NCBI GenBank assembly: GCA_900549235.1 | Contig: URNT01000006.1 | Coordinates: 1-64,000 of the forward strand | Direction: 5' to 3' | Source of the DNA: an uncultured Clostridium sp. | Lineage (GTDB): Bacteria; Bacillota; Clostridia; Lachnospirales; Lachnospiraceae | Length of the DNA stretch: 64,000 nucleotides | Shown: piece by piece, positions 1-8,083 of the stretch | Position numbering within the stretch: position 1 is the first letter of the stretch | How the letters are laid out: every line of letters starts with the position of its first letter | The notes under the pieces: model-generated | Databases searched by the model: none | The model's input: the letters and a program-made list of their open reading frames with translations, nothing else | Told to the model about the DNA's origin: nothing | Made by a program: the position numbers and the translations under genes

Positions 1-60
1 GCCCCAATCATTATCATAGAAGATCTTAATTACAGACTTTTCTTCACACGCTCGACAACG

Positions 61-88
61 AAAAAACCCGTCGGGGAACGGGTTTTTT
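61..88. terminator. Bidirectional rho-independent terminator
   Basis: A short GC stem (CCCGT paired with ACGGG) is flanked by six A on the left and six T on the right. It would end transcription of the EAL-domain gene coming from the right and of any gene entering from the left. The remaining bases of 1-218 show no gene. Confidence 0.8.
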
Positions 89-218
89 CAGGAGAAGGTA
101 TTTTGTTTCTTATGGGGTGTAGCAAAAACTATATAATGTATTGGGGGGTTACGTCTATTATAATAGCACAGGTATGAAAAAAAGTGTGCACAAACTTTTA
201 TTTTTGAGAAATTTATTT

Positions 219-2429
219 TTATGCATTTTTTCCAGATGACTCCCGTTTTTCCTGCCATTCGATAAATTCTGGAATAGGAAGGGGCTTTGAATACACATAG
301 CCCTGGACCAGGCTGCAGCCGATCTCTCTTAAAAATTCCACCTGTGCCTCCTCCTCGATTCCCTCTGCCACCGTCTCGATCCCCAGCCGTCCCGCCAGGG
401 ATACCACAGCCTCGATAACCTCCTTCTGCCGCCGGTTTCTGTTCACAAAGAAACTGCGGTCCAGCTTGATCACATCAATGTCAAAGGCGGTGAGAAGCCC
501 CAGTGAGGAGTAGCCTGTGCCAAAATCATCCATAGAACAGAGGAATCCGGCCTTATGCATCTCGCGGATAGCCTCCTTCATCTCCCCAATATCCATAAAT
601 ACAGACTCTGTCAGCTCCAGCTCGATCAGGGAAGGCGGCACCTGATACCGTTCCTGTATCTCGATAAAGGGCTTTAAAAATCCCTCTTTTCTCAGGTGGT
701 GGCGGGAAAGGTTCACTGATACGGGAAATACCTCCCTTCCTCCGTCCATCCACTCCCTTAAAAAGGCGCAGATCCGTTCAAACACATACAGATCCAGCTG
801 GCAGATCACGCCGCTGCGCTCAAAGGCAGGAATAAATTCTGAGGGGCAGATCATCCCCTGGCCAGGCCGCTCCCAGCGGATCAGAGCCTCGGCTCCTCCG
901 GTCCTTCCGTCCCTTACGCGCACCTTTGGCTGAAGATATACCTGAAATTCCTCCCCTTCTATGGCAGGCTCCAACATATCATGAAGGACCTTCTCTCTCT
1001 GAAGCTGCTGCATAAGACTGTCATCATAGAAAAAGATCCGATCCGCCTTCCCTTCCTCCCGGTACTTGCAGGCCAGATTGGCCCGGTCCTGCATGATGGT
1101 CATCTCCTGATCCGCCTCCCGGATGGGGTAGATTCCCGCAGCCATGGAGATACTGCAGACCGTATCTCCCTCCCGGTAAGTCCGGACCTGCTCTATCATA
1201 TTCTCCAGGCGGATCCGCACCCGTTTTTCCTCACATTCCTTAAGAAGGAGGTAAAAATGATCCGCTTCCCCTCTGGCAGCCAGCTCCTCCGGCCCCAGAC
1301 AGGCCTTAAGCCCCCGGAGCACATGGGTCAGAACCCGGTCTCCCAGGGCGCTTCCGTAGCTTTCATTGATCACCTTGAAATTTTTAATGTTCACCGCCCC
1401 CAGCACAAAGCTGTCCGGACCTGCCCTTTTTAACCGCTCCCCGCATTCCAGCCGGAAGCGGAGCATGTTGCCGTCTCCTGTAACCGGATCCGTAAATGCC
1501 ATATGCTCCAGCCTGGACTGATTCTTTTTCCAGGTGTGAATCATCATGATCGTTACTACGGCAAAGAGACCCAGAACCAGGATAATGGCTTTAAAGGTTT
1601 CTACAAACAGCGGGCTGATACTGAGAGAAATAATATCCGACGGGATCATGGAAAGAAGGAGCCAGCCATTGGTTCCTATGGAAATACATGAAAGAAAATA
1701 TCCCTCTCCGCCGATCTCCACAGAAATCTGGCCATTCCTTTTATTCTGAATATTGTTCTCAAGCTGATGCTTCAGTTCCTGATTCTCAGGCTGCTGCAGA
1801 TAGGTTTCCAGCTCCTCGTAGATCTCCGTACTCTCACTGGATATGACAATACAACCGCTCATATCCACCACGCAGGAATTCCCCGTCCCGCCAAAGGCAT
1901 CGCTTTTTACCAAATCCTGCATATACTCCTTACTGCGGACTCCTACCATCACTCCTATGATGCGCTTATCCTCCCGGATGGGGATCGTATAGATGATCTC
2001 TTCCTCGTCATACTCGTGGGGGCCCTTGATCCCCTCAAGAGCCATCTGGAACCCTTCTGTACCGGAAATATCCCTCTCGGTCCCGTCGCTGAAATGAACC
2101 ATTCCCTCAAGATCGGCGATCCCCAGCTGCTTAAAGTTTAAAGGACCCTTTTTTCTGTTTAAAAACTCATCTACCCGGTCCCTTCTGATACGGATCACGC
2201 TGTCGCATAAGGACTCCAGCTGCTCTGCAGTCATCTCCATCCTGAGCCTGACCTCTCCTGCGATCAGCTCCGTGGTGTCCATGACATAATTGCCGGCCAC
2301 CCGTCCGGTCTCCTTCTGCAGATTGCGTATGTTTACGGTCATGATGCCTACCACCACCAGAATCGCTGCCAACAGACAGACAGCAAACCCCTGTACCGGC
2401 AGTCCCTTTGAATATGTATGCTCCTTCAT
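219..2429 (-). CDS. Membrane-anchored GGDEF/EAL protein, probable c-di-GMP phosphodiesterase
   Basis: A 736-residue sensor with a transmembrane helix near residues 14-34, an extracytoplasmic Cache-like region to about 275, a second helix near 277-297, then GGDEF (about 305-465) and EAL (about 475-725) domains. The EAL part has the expected catalytic signatures: EALIRW, ELTES, DDFGTGYSSL, KLDRSF and AEGIEEE. The GGDEF site reads RGEADHF, so cyclase activity is probably lost and the domain may act as a regulatory module. The likely reaction is hydrolysis of c-di-GMP to pGpG in response to an external ligand. It is monocistronic, with its own promoter just upstream and a terminator downstream. 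The family and phosphodiesterase assignments are strong from motifs; the ligand is unknown. Confidence 0.9.
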   Translation of the reverse strand: MKEHTYSKGLPVQGFAVCLLAAILVVVGIMTVNIRNLQKETGRVAGNYVMDTTELIAGEVRLRMEMTAEQLESLCDSVIRIRRDRVDEFLNRKKGPLNFKQLGIADLEGMVHFSDGTERDISGTEGFQMALEGIKGPHEYDEEEIIYTIPIREDKRIIGVMVGVRSKEYMQDLVKSDAFGGTGNSCVVDMSGCIVISSESTEIYEELETYLQQPENQELKHQLENNIQNKRNGQISVEIGGEGYFLSCISIGTNGWLLLSMIPSDIISLSISPLFVETFKAIILVLGLFAVVTIMMIHTWKKNQSRLEHMAFTDPVTGDGNMLRFRLECGERLKRAGPDSFVLGAVNIKNFKVINESYGSALGDRVLTHVLRGLKACLGPEELAARGEADHFYLLLKECEEKRVRIRLENMIEQVRTYREGDTVCSISMAAGIYPIREADQEMTIMQDRANLACKYREEGKADRIFFYDDSLMQQLQREKVLHDMLEPAIEGEEFQVYLQPKVRVRDGRTGGAEALIRWERPGQGMICPSEFIPAFERSGVICQLDLYVFERICAFLREWMDGGREVFPVSVNLSRHHLRKEGFLKPFIEIQERYQVPPSLIELELTESVFMDIGEMKEAIREMHKAGFLCSMDDFGTGYSSLGLLTAFDIDVIKLDRSFFVNRNRRQKEVIEAVVSLAGRLGIETVAEGIEEEAQVEFLREIGCSLVQGYVYSKPLPIPEFIEWQEKRESSGKNA

Positions 2430-2468
2430 CCTTTCAACTTCCCCCTGCTGTTTTATCCATTTTTATCG

Positions 2469-2497
2469 ATTATACGTTTTTTTTGCCCAATGGGCAA
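2469..2497 (-). promoter_or_regulatory. Promoter of the EAL gene with a palindrome over the -35 box
   Basis: On the minus strand, TTGCCC (2497-2492) and TATAAT (2474-2469) are 17 bases apart. A perfect 15-base palindrome, TTGCCCA-A-TGGGCAA (2483-2497), covers the -35 box, so a repressor could bind there. Confidence 0.55.
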
Positions 2498-2510
2498 GTA
2501 AAGAATTTAC

Positions 2511-2554
2511 AAAAAAAAGCGGCCTCCTTCATCCTTTCGATGAAAGAAACCGCT
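2511..2554 (-). terminator. Terminator of the CBS-domain gene
   Basis: On the minus strand, AGCGG pairs with CCGCT and an inner TTCATC pairs with GATGAA, followed by eight T. It lies just after the CBS gene stop. Confidence 0.75.
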
Positions 2555-2566
2555 CAGTTCCTGGCT

Positions 2567-2998
2567 TTATGCCTTCCTGGAAGCCTCCTGGCTGATGCCT
2601 GCGAATTTCTGGGAAAAATACCAGATAATGTCTTTTCTTGTAATAATGCCGATAAAGCACTTCTGATCATCCAATACCGGCACAAAATTCTGGTTCAGCG
2701 CCTTCCCGATCAGATCCTCCATATCCGAGTCCGCCTTCACCGGGCGGTTGTCGCACCGGCGGCTGATGGCCGTCACCGGGATCCGCTCCGCGTCCTTAAG
2801 GCTCAGGTTATATTGATTCTTGATCCCCCACAAAAGATCCCCCTCTGTCAGCGTGCCTACATAGCGTCCTGTCCTGCTGATGATGGGTACCGCTGCATAC
2901 TTGTGATGCTCCATTTTCTCCAGCGCCTGCCGGATGGTGTCATCCTCGCTTATGTATGCCACTTCGCTTTTCGGAGTCAGGAAAAACAAAATGTTCAT
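2567..2998 (-). CDS. Stand-alone CBS-pair protein, possibly c-di-AMP or adenine-nucleotide binding
   Basis: A 143-residue protein made almost entirely of two CBS motifs (about 10-65 and 75-130), each ending in the typical G-x-(I/L)-T-x-x-D strand and turn: VGTLTEGDLL and IGIITRKDII. There is no catalytic or membrane domain, so it should act by binding a nucleotide and a partner. Its size and layout resemble the DarB/CbpB group of small Firmicutes CBS proteins, which sense c-di-AMP. That match is inferred from architecture only. An AAGGAGCGAGATT ribosome binding site supports the start. It is monocistronic, with its own terminator. Confidence 0.8.
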   Translation of the reverse strand: MNILFFLTPKSEVAYISEDDTIRQALEKMEHHKYAAVPIISRTGRYVGTLTEGDLLWGIKNQYNLSLKDAERIPVTAISRRCDNRPVKADSDMEDLIGKALNQNFVPVLDDQKCFIGIITRKDIIWYFSQKFAGISQEASRKA

Positions 2999-3090
2999 AA
3001 TCTCGCTCCTTATTCCATAGTCATTGTTTATATTTTAGATCAGCACTCTGAACCAAATATGAACAATTTCATAAAAAATTGTGAAATTTC

Positions 3091-3921
3091 TTAAGAAGCA
3101 GCAAAAACTTCCGACAGTATTATATCCAATACCTTAATAAATTCCCGTTTCACCATGGCTGCTGTCTCAACTACCTCCTTGTGATCCAGAGGCTGATCCA
3201 GGATCCCTGCCGCCATATTGGTAATGCAGGAAATACCGATCACCGGAATACCGCTGTGGGAGCACACGATGGCCTCAGGAACGGTGGACATACCCACGGC
3301 ATCTGCCCCCAGGATCCCCGCCATACGCACCTCTGCCGGTGTCTCATAGGACGGACCGGAGAACATCATATATACGCCCTCCTTAAGCTCCACCCCTGCT
3401 CTTGGGGCCGCTTCCATCAATTTCTTTCTCAGGCTGCTGCTGTATACATTGCTCATATCCGGGAAACGGGGCCCGAACTCCTCCAGATTGTCCCCAACCA
3501 GCGGATGGCTGCCTGAATAATTGATATGATCCCGGATCACCATCAGGGTTCCCGGCTTAAATCCCCGGTTTACGCCGCCGGCCGCATTGGTAAGAATCAT
3601 CTTCTCTACTCCTAACTGCTTCATGATCCGCACCGGAAGAGTGATCTGCCTCTGGCTGTAGCCCTCGTAAAAATGAACCCGGCCCTGCATGGCGATCACC
3701 CGTTTTCCCATCAGCGTCCCCATCACAAACTGCCCCGCGTGTCCCTGTACGGTGGATACCGGAAAGCCCGGAAGCTCCGAGTAAGGAATCACCACTGCGT
3801 CCTGAATCCGGTCCGCGTAATCTCCCAGGCCGCTGCCAAGGATCAGGCCTATCTCCGGCACAAAGGAGGTTTTCTCCCGGATGGCTGCCACACAGGCTTT
3901 TATCATCTCCATATCTTTCAT
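3091..3921 (-). CDS. Purine nucleoside phosphorylase (PNP/MTAP family)
   Basis: It splits purine nucleosides with phosphate into base and ribose-1-phosphate in purine salvage. The 276-residue protein has the family signatures: GSGLGDYAD (phosphate loop), VQGHAGQFVMG, MQGRVHFYEGY, LTNAAGGVN, the substrate region GPSYETPAEVRM and ADAVGMST. The open frame extends 72 codons upstream without homology; an AAAAAGGAGACAGAAT site places the start at 3921. It stands alone between the CBS gene and the spoIIQ terminator. A molybdenum hydroxylase of the xanthine dehydrogenase family lies 4 kb away and could use bases released here, but the two are not co-transcribed. Confidence 0.93.
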   Translation of the reverse strand: MKDMEMIKACVAAIREKTSFVPEIGLILGSGLGDYADRIQDAVVIPYSELPGFPVSTVQGHAGQFVMGTLMGKRVIAMQGRVHFYEGYSQRQITLPVRIMKQLGVEKMILTNAAGGVNRGFKPGTLMVIRDHINYSGSHPLVGDNLEEFGPRFPDMSNVYSSSLRKKLMEAAPRAGVELKEGVYMMFSGPSYETPAEVRMAGILGADAVGMSTVPEAIVCSHSGIPVIGISCITNMAAGILDQPLDHKEVVETAAMVKREFIKVLDIILSEVFAAS

Positions 3922-3992
3922 ATTCTGTCTCCTTTTTTCGTATTTTAAGGCTGTCTTAATCATACCATACCAGAACGTGTTTAAGCAAACTG

Positions 3993-4026
3993 AAAATGCC
4001 GGCAGGTACTTTCCCGCCGGCATTTT
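3993..4026. terminator. Strong bidirectional terminator after spoIIQ
   Basis: AAAATGCCGGC pairs perfectly with GCCGGCATTTT around a 12-base loop, directly after the stop of the M23-like gene. It separates the spo pair from the PNP gene. Confidence 0.85.
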
Positions 4027-4027
4027 C

Positions 4028-4774
4028 CTACTCCATATAATCCAGGGGATCCAGTGCTTCTCCCTGATGGCGTAATTCAAAGTATACGTTGACTCCTTCC
4101 ACCGAATAATACTTGGTGGGCTCTGACACATAGCCAAGGACCTGGCCTGCCGTCAGGTACTCGCCCTGTACGGCTGTTACCTCCTTAAGCTGTCCGCAGG
4201 TAACCGTATAATCGTTGCCCAGATCCAGGACCACGAAACTGCCGATTTCCTCACTGGTGCCTGTTTCCAGTACCCTGGCGTTGGCCGGAGCCTCAACCGG
4301 GGTGCTGACCTCGGACTGGATCACCAGGCCGGGATTGCACTTGTACTGGTCCAGGGTGGGGAAATAGATAGTCTGATCCATGCTGTAATCCAGGAGCACA
4401 TTGCCCCTTACAGGCCAGGCAAGGGTGCTGGTATCAGCAAAATCAAGAACCAGCGCCTGGGCCGCGTCTTTTCCTGCCCCTGCCTCTGCCGCCAGGTCAT
4501 TGCCCTGGTTTGGGTTGTTCTCTGCCACCTGAACAGGGGCCTTGGCCTCGTCTTCAGGCTTTTTCGCGGCGTCTGAGGCGCCTGCCACCTGCAGCTCATC
4601 TTCTTCCTGGGCAATCAGCTCAGGGTTCGGCATTTCAAGGTACGGATTTTCCTCCGCTCCCTTTCCTCTTTGTACGGTAACGACTCCTGCTGCGGCTACG
4701 ATAGTCAGCAGGCCTAGCACTAGCATGACAAGAAACAGCTTGTCCTTGAACATTTGATTCACTTTCTCTTTCAC
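4028..4774 (-). CDS. spoIIQ: SpoIIQ-like M23-fold engulfment protein with lost metal ligands
   Basis: A 248-residue forespore membrane protein. It has an N-terminal transmembrane helix (about 14-33 from the chosen start), an acidic Ala/Glu-rich linker and a C-terminal LytM/M23 fold (about 120-248). The zinc-binding motifs of active M23 peptidases are absent: the first histidine region reads CNPGLVIQ, the HLH region CGQL and the last motif VYFELR. This suggests a structural role, as in SpoIIQ, which pairs with SpoIIIAH across the engulfing membranes. The start is a GTG with GAGGTGA five bases upstream; longer readings run into spoIID. It directly follows spoIID, as in many Clostridia. The gene identity rests on context plus fold. 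Confidence 0.8.
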   Translation of the reverse strand: MKEKVNQMFKDKLFLVMLVLGLLTIVAAAGVVTVQRGKGAEENPYLEMPNPELIAQEEDELQVAGASDAAKKPEDEAKAPVQVAENNPNQGNDLAAEAGAGKDAAQALVLDFADTSTLAWPVRGNVLLDYSMDQTIYFPTLDQYKCNPGLVIQSEVSTPVEAPANARVLETGTSEEIGSFVVLDLGNDYTVTCGQLKEVTAVQGEYLTAGQVLGYVSEPTKYYSVEGVNVYFELRHQGEALDPLDYME

Positions 4775-4814
4775 GTTTATCACCTCGGTACTATTGTTGC
4801 CAGACCGGCGGTGA

Positions 4815-5768
4815 TTATTCAGAAATGACAGTGATATTTTTATAAAAATATCCAAGGATGTCCTCTGCGCTCCAACCCTCCTTTGCTTTTTCGTTCGCTG
4901 TAAACTGGCTCATGCCGTAACCGTGTCCCACCCCCCTTGAAACAGCCCGTATGCCTCCTTCCCAGGGCTCTAATACAAAGCAGGAGGAGGGAAGGCCCAG
5001 AGCATAGCGCAGCTCGTCCCCGGTATAGGAAAAGCCTCCGATCTGAAGCTCCTCTACATACCCGGCCTCATCCCTAGCCCCAATCTGCACTGTTTTTAAA
5101 ATGCCCTCCGCCTGAACCTTTCTTTCCTCCCCCTCCGGTGAAGAAATGGAATTGACAGCCTGGGCCAGCTCCGCCTCTGAAAATACCTCCAGCTGCATAA
5201 AATCCTCTGCTTCCATATCCTTCGGGCAGTCCGCCCCCAAAAGGTAAGGATGGGCACTGTCTCCTGTCCTTGTCATACCCGCCGAAGCGCGGCAGAACAT
5301 GGGGTCTATATACGCCCCCTCATAGATTATAACCTCCCCTCTTGTCTCCTTTACCGCCTGCTCCAGCTTCTCATAATATTCCGGAAAAATGCTGGTGCCC
5401 CACAGTTTCTTTAACTGGTCCGCGTCTGCCAGATCCATATCCAAGGCAGATTCTGCTATCTCACTGCTGTCTCCCGCCGCCTCCATCTGGCGGCATATGT
5501 AGGTCCGAGCAATGATGGCCTGTGCCTTTAATGCCTCCGGCTCATATTCCACCGGGATCTGCCTTGCCAGAACGCCGGGAAGAAATTCTTCCATATCCAT
5601 ATAAGAAGCGTCCTCCCCCCGGTCCAGAAGAATCCTGCGGCTTCCTGAAGGCTCTTTTTTCTGTTCATACCGCAGCTCCTCCCCGTGAACGCTTCCCGTC
5701 CAGGCAAGAGTGCCTGCGTAGGGGATCAAAAGTCCCATAATGGCCGCCCACCATATCCGTTTTCCCAA
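4815..5768 (-). CDS. spoIID: Stage II sporulation protein SpoIID, peptidoglycan lytic transglycosylase
   Basis: A 317-residue protein with an N-terminal membrane anchor (about 6-25) and a SpoIID/LytB domain. Characteristic features are FLPGVLARQIP followed by EYEPEALKAQA (carrying the catalytic glutamate region), ARTYI, and the C-terminal GVGHGYGMSQ motif. It cuts glycan strands without terminal peptide to let the mother cell engulf the forespore. The start is chosen at TTG 5768, behind AGGAGG; the upstream ATG candidates lie inside the terminator of the preceding gene. The stop is 40 bases before spoIIQ, so the two are probably one transcript. The TTG start is moderately sure, the family very sure. 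Confidence 0.9.
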   Translation of the reverse strand: MGKRIWWAAIMGLLIPYAGTLAWTGSVHGEELRYEQKKEPSGSRRILLDRGEDASYMDMEEFLPGVLARQIPVEYEPEALKAQAIIARTYICRQMEAAGDSSEIAESALDMDLADADQLKKLWGTSIFPEYYEKLEQAVKETRGEVIIYEGAYIDPMFCRASAGMTRTGDSAHPYLLGADCPKDMEAEDFMQLEVFSEAELAQAVNSISSPEGEERKVQAEGILKTVQIGARDEAGYVEELQIGGFSYTGDELRYALGLPSSCFVLEPWEGGIRAVSRGVGHGYGMSQFTANEKAKEGWSAEDILGYFYKNITVISE

Positions 5769-5845
5769 ATGCCTGCTTGCCTCCTTTCTGAGAAAAATAT
5801 ATGTACAGGCTTCGGCATTTATGCCATGGATTTTCTGATAAGCCC

Positions 5846-5870
5846 CAAAAAACCGCCCCATAGGGCGGTT
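5846..5870 (-). terminator. Terminator of the M32 carboxypeptidase gene
   Basis: On the minus strand ACCGCCC pairs with GGGCGGT around a four-base loop, followed by six T. It lies between the carboxypeptidase stop and the spoIID start and argues against the longest spoIID reading. Confidence 0.8.
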
Positions 5871-5886
5871 TCCAAGCAATGTCCGG

Positions 5887-7380
5887 TTATGGCGTGATGC
5901 CGTAAAGGGCGGCATATTTTTCCTTAAGATAATCTACATAATAATATGGATCAAAGTCCTCTCCCGTCAGTTCCCTTATGATCTGGCGGCTGGTCTTTTC
6001 CTTTCCGTACTGGTGGATGTGCTCCCGGAGGTAACGGCAGATTTCCGAAAGCTTCCCGGCACGCAGAAGGCCCTCGAAATCCATTTCCTTCTTCATATGA
6101 AAATAGATCTGGGCAGCGAAGGCGCTTCCAAGGGCATAGGATGGGAAATATCCGAAGGAGCCCTGGGCCCAGTGGATGTCCTGAAGGACGCCCTCTGCCG
6201 GATGCTCCGGGCGTACCCCTAAGTATTCCTCGTATTTGTCTGCCCAGAGCTTTGGAAGCTGTGAAACCTCCAGCTCCCCATCTATCAGAAGGCGCTCGAT
6301 CTCATAGCGGATCAGCACATGAAGGCTGTAGCTCAGCTCATCTGCCTCGGTGCGGATGAGCCCCGGCTCTGCCCGGTTGATGGCACTTACAAACTGCTCC
6401 AGAGAAACTGCTTTAAGCTCCTCCGGAAACATCGCCTGAATCTTTTCATAAATGGGCTCCCAGAAGGCGGGGCTGCGGCCGATAATATTTTCAAAGAACC
6501 GGGACTGTGACTCGTGCATGGCCATACTGGCTCCCTGGCCGACAAAGGTAAGGGTCAGATCATCCCGGATCCCAAGCTCATAGATCCCGTGTCCTGCCTC
6601 GTGGATCACAGAAAACAGGGAGCTGTCCACCCGATCTGTATAATGGGTGGTGATCCGCACATCTCGGTTGTGAAGATTCGTAGTAAAGGGGTGGGCGCTG
6701 ACAGCCAGCACTCCTTTCCCGAAATCAAAGCCCACATAGGAAGCCAGAAACCTGGCTAACTCCTCCTGCTTTTTCTCGCTGTAAGCCCCGGAAAGAAAAT
6801 CATTCTCCGGCTGATGCCCATCTTCCATCACCCGTTTTAAAAAGGGCGCCAGCTCCCTGCGGATCACATCAAAAAAGGCGTCCAGATCCTCTGCGGTAAA
6901 ATCCGGCTCAAATTCCTGAAGCATCACGTCATAAAGGCCCATCCCATCAGCTCTCAGGGCCGCGAAGCGCTTCTTAAAGCGGATGATCTCCCTAAGCACT
7001 GGAGCAAAGGCTTCAAAATCCCGGTTCCTTTTTGCCGCGGACCAGGCAGAAGCGGAACGGGACGTAAGGGCCGCAAAGGCTTCGTATTCCTCTTTTGGCA
7101 CTGAGCGGATCCTGGCAATCTCCTCCTTAAGCTCTCTGACATTTGCCGCCTGGGCCATGGTCAGTTTCTCCTTACTGCAGCCCTCTAAGGCCTCCCACAG
7201 CGCCGGGTCTGTGATGATCTGGAAATATTCTCCTGACAGCTTCCCCACCATACGTGAGGTCAGCTCTGCGGCCGCCTCCGGTGCCAGGGTCTCATTGTCC
7301 CACTCAAAGAGGGTCATGGCGGTGTGGAGGGCCATGGCTCTGTCTGTATATTCTTTTACGGTATCGTATGCTCTGCTCAC
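5887..7380 (-). CDS. M32-family (thermostable carboxypeptidase 1 type) metallocarboxypeptidase
   Basis: A 497-residue cytoplasmic zinc carboxypeptidase that removes C-terminal residues from peptides. The HExxH site is HEAGHGIYE (about residue 250) and the third ligand region is HESQSRFFEN about 30 residues on. Other family marks are DVRITTHY before the site, the IRTEADELSYSLH stretch and the C-terminal YALGSAFAAQI. The start is taken at GTG 7380, with AAAGGAT seven bases upstream; the extra upstream codons have no family counterpart. Length fits the family (about 500). Own terminator downstream. Confidence 0.93.
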   Translation of the reverse strand: MSRAYDTVKEYTDRAMALHTAMTLFEWDNETLAPEAAAELTSRMVGKLSGEYFQIITDPALWEALEGCSKEKLTMAQAANVRELKEEIARIRSVPKEEYEAFAALTSRSASAWSAAKRNRDFEAFAPVLREIIRFKKRFAALRADGMGLYDVMLQEFEPDFTAEDLDAFFDVIRRELAPFLKRVMEDGHQPENDFLSGAYSEKKQEELARFLASYVGFDFGKGVLAVSAHPFTTNLHNRDVRITTHYTDRVDSSLFSVIHEAGHGIYELGIRDDLTLTFVGQGASMAMHESQSRFFENIIGRSPAFWEPIYEKIQAMFPEELKAVSLEQFVSAINRAEPGLIRTEADELSYSLHVLIRYEIERLLIDGELEVSQLPKLWADKYEEYLGVRPEHPAEGVLQDIHWAQGSFGYFPSYALGSAFAAQIYFHMKKEMDFEGLLRAGKLSEICRYLREHIHQYGKEKTSRQIIRELTGEDFDPYYYVDYLKEKYAALYGITP

Positions 7381-7451
7381 AGTATCATCCTTTCTGAACA
7401 TCTGGTTTTTTTCTATTGTATCCCGGATCTGGAAAATATACAATGGAATTT

Positions 7452-7481
7452 AAAAAGACGCCCCGACAGTCCGGAACGTCT
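7452..7481 (-). terminator. Terminator of the small Nudix gene
   Basis: On the minus strand AGACG pairs with CGTCT, with an inner CC/GG pair, followed by five T. It ends transcription of the Nudix gene before the carboxypeptidase start. Confidence 0.65.
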
Positions 7482-7497
7482 CCTTTTAAAACCTTTG

Positions 7498-7950
7498 TTA
7501 AAAATATTTCCTGCTTCCCCAAAGATTACTTTTCTTCAGATCCAGATATTCATTGTACGCCTTTTCCAGTATCTGCTTTTCATTTGAAAACTTCAGCAGA
7601 TGGTAGGCCTCATAGAATTTGTAATAGCCTGAATCCAGAAAGTATTCTTCCCGCTGTGGTTTGCTGTAATAGCTGTCAGCCATCATAAGATACCAGTGTA
7701 CATCCTTCTCCACCACATCCTGAGGGGTGCTGAATGAATATTGGCTCTTGCCGATGTACTTGATGATGGACGCACTGACGCCGGTCTCCTCCTTCACTTC
7801 CCTGAGAGCCGTCTCCTTGTACTCCTCGCCAGCTTCTACTGTTCCCTTGGGCAGTACCCAGCCTTCATACTTGTTCTTGTAATTTTTATAAAGAACCAGG
7901 ATCTTACCCCGAAAAATAACCACACCGCCGCAGCTCGTTGCTTCAATCAT
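7498..7950 (-). CDS. Nudix hydrolase, MutT-like
   Basis: A 150-residue single-domain Nudix protein. The Nudix box is complete: G-TVEAG-EEYKETA-LREVKEETGV (about 37-59), giving the Mg-binding REVKEE glutamates. It opens with a SCGGVVIF strand, typical of the fold. The substrate cannot be read from the sequence; small proteins of this type cleave diadenosine polyphosphates, NDP-sugars or oxidised nucleotides. An AGGAGGG site supports the start. It is a single gene between its own terminator and a 133-base spacer with no visible signal. Confidence 0.88.
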   Translation of the reverse strand: MIEATSCGGVVIFRGKILVLYKNYKNKYEGWVLPKGTVEAGEEYKETALREVKEETGVSASIIKYIGKSQYSFSTPQDVVEKDVHWYLMMADSYYSKPQREEYFLDSGYYKFYEAYHLLKFSNEKQILEKAYNEYLDLKKSNLWGSRKYF

Positions 7951-8083
7951 TGCAATCCCTCCTGGTGTTGGTGTGTATCCCGATCATGTAATTTACATAA
8001 TCACAACTGATCTTAGTATACAACTTTTAGAAGGGATATGCAAGGATTATCTGATTTTTGGAAACACTTGTCTCTATGGGAGG

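Noticed and set aside
3922..4027. Riboswitch before the purine nucleoside phosphorylase gene
   Set aside because: The region holds a terminator and the ribosome site only; no aptamer-like structure was found.
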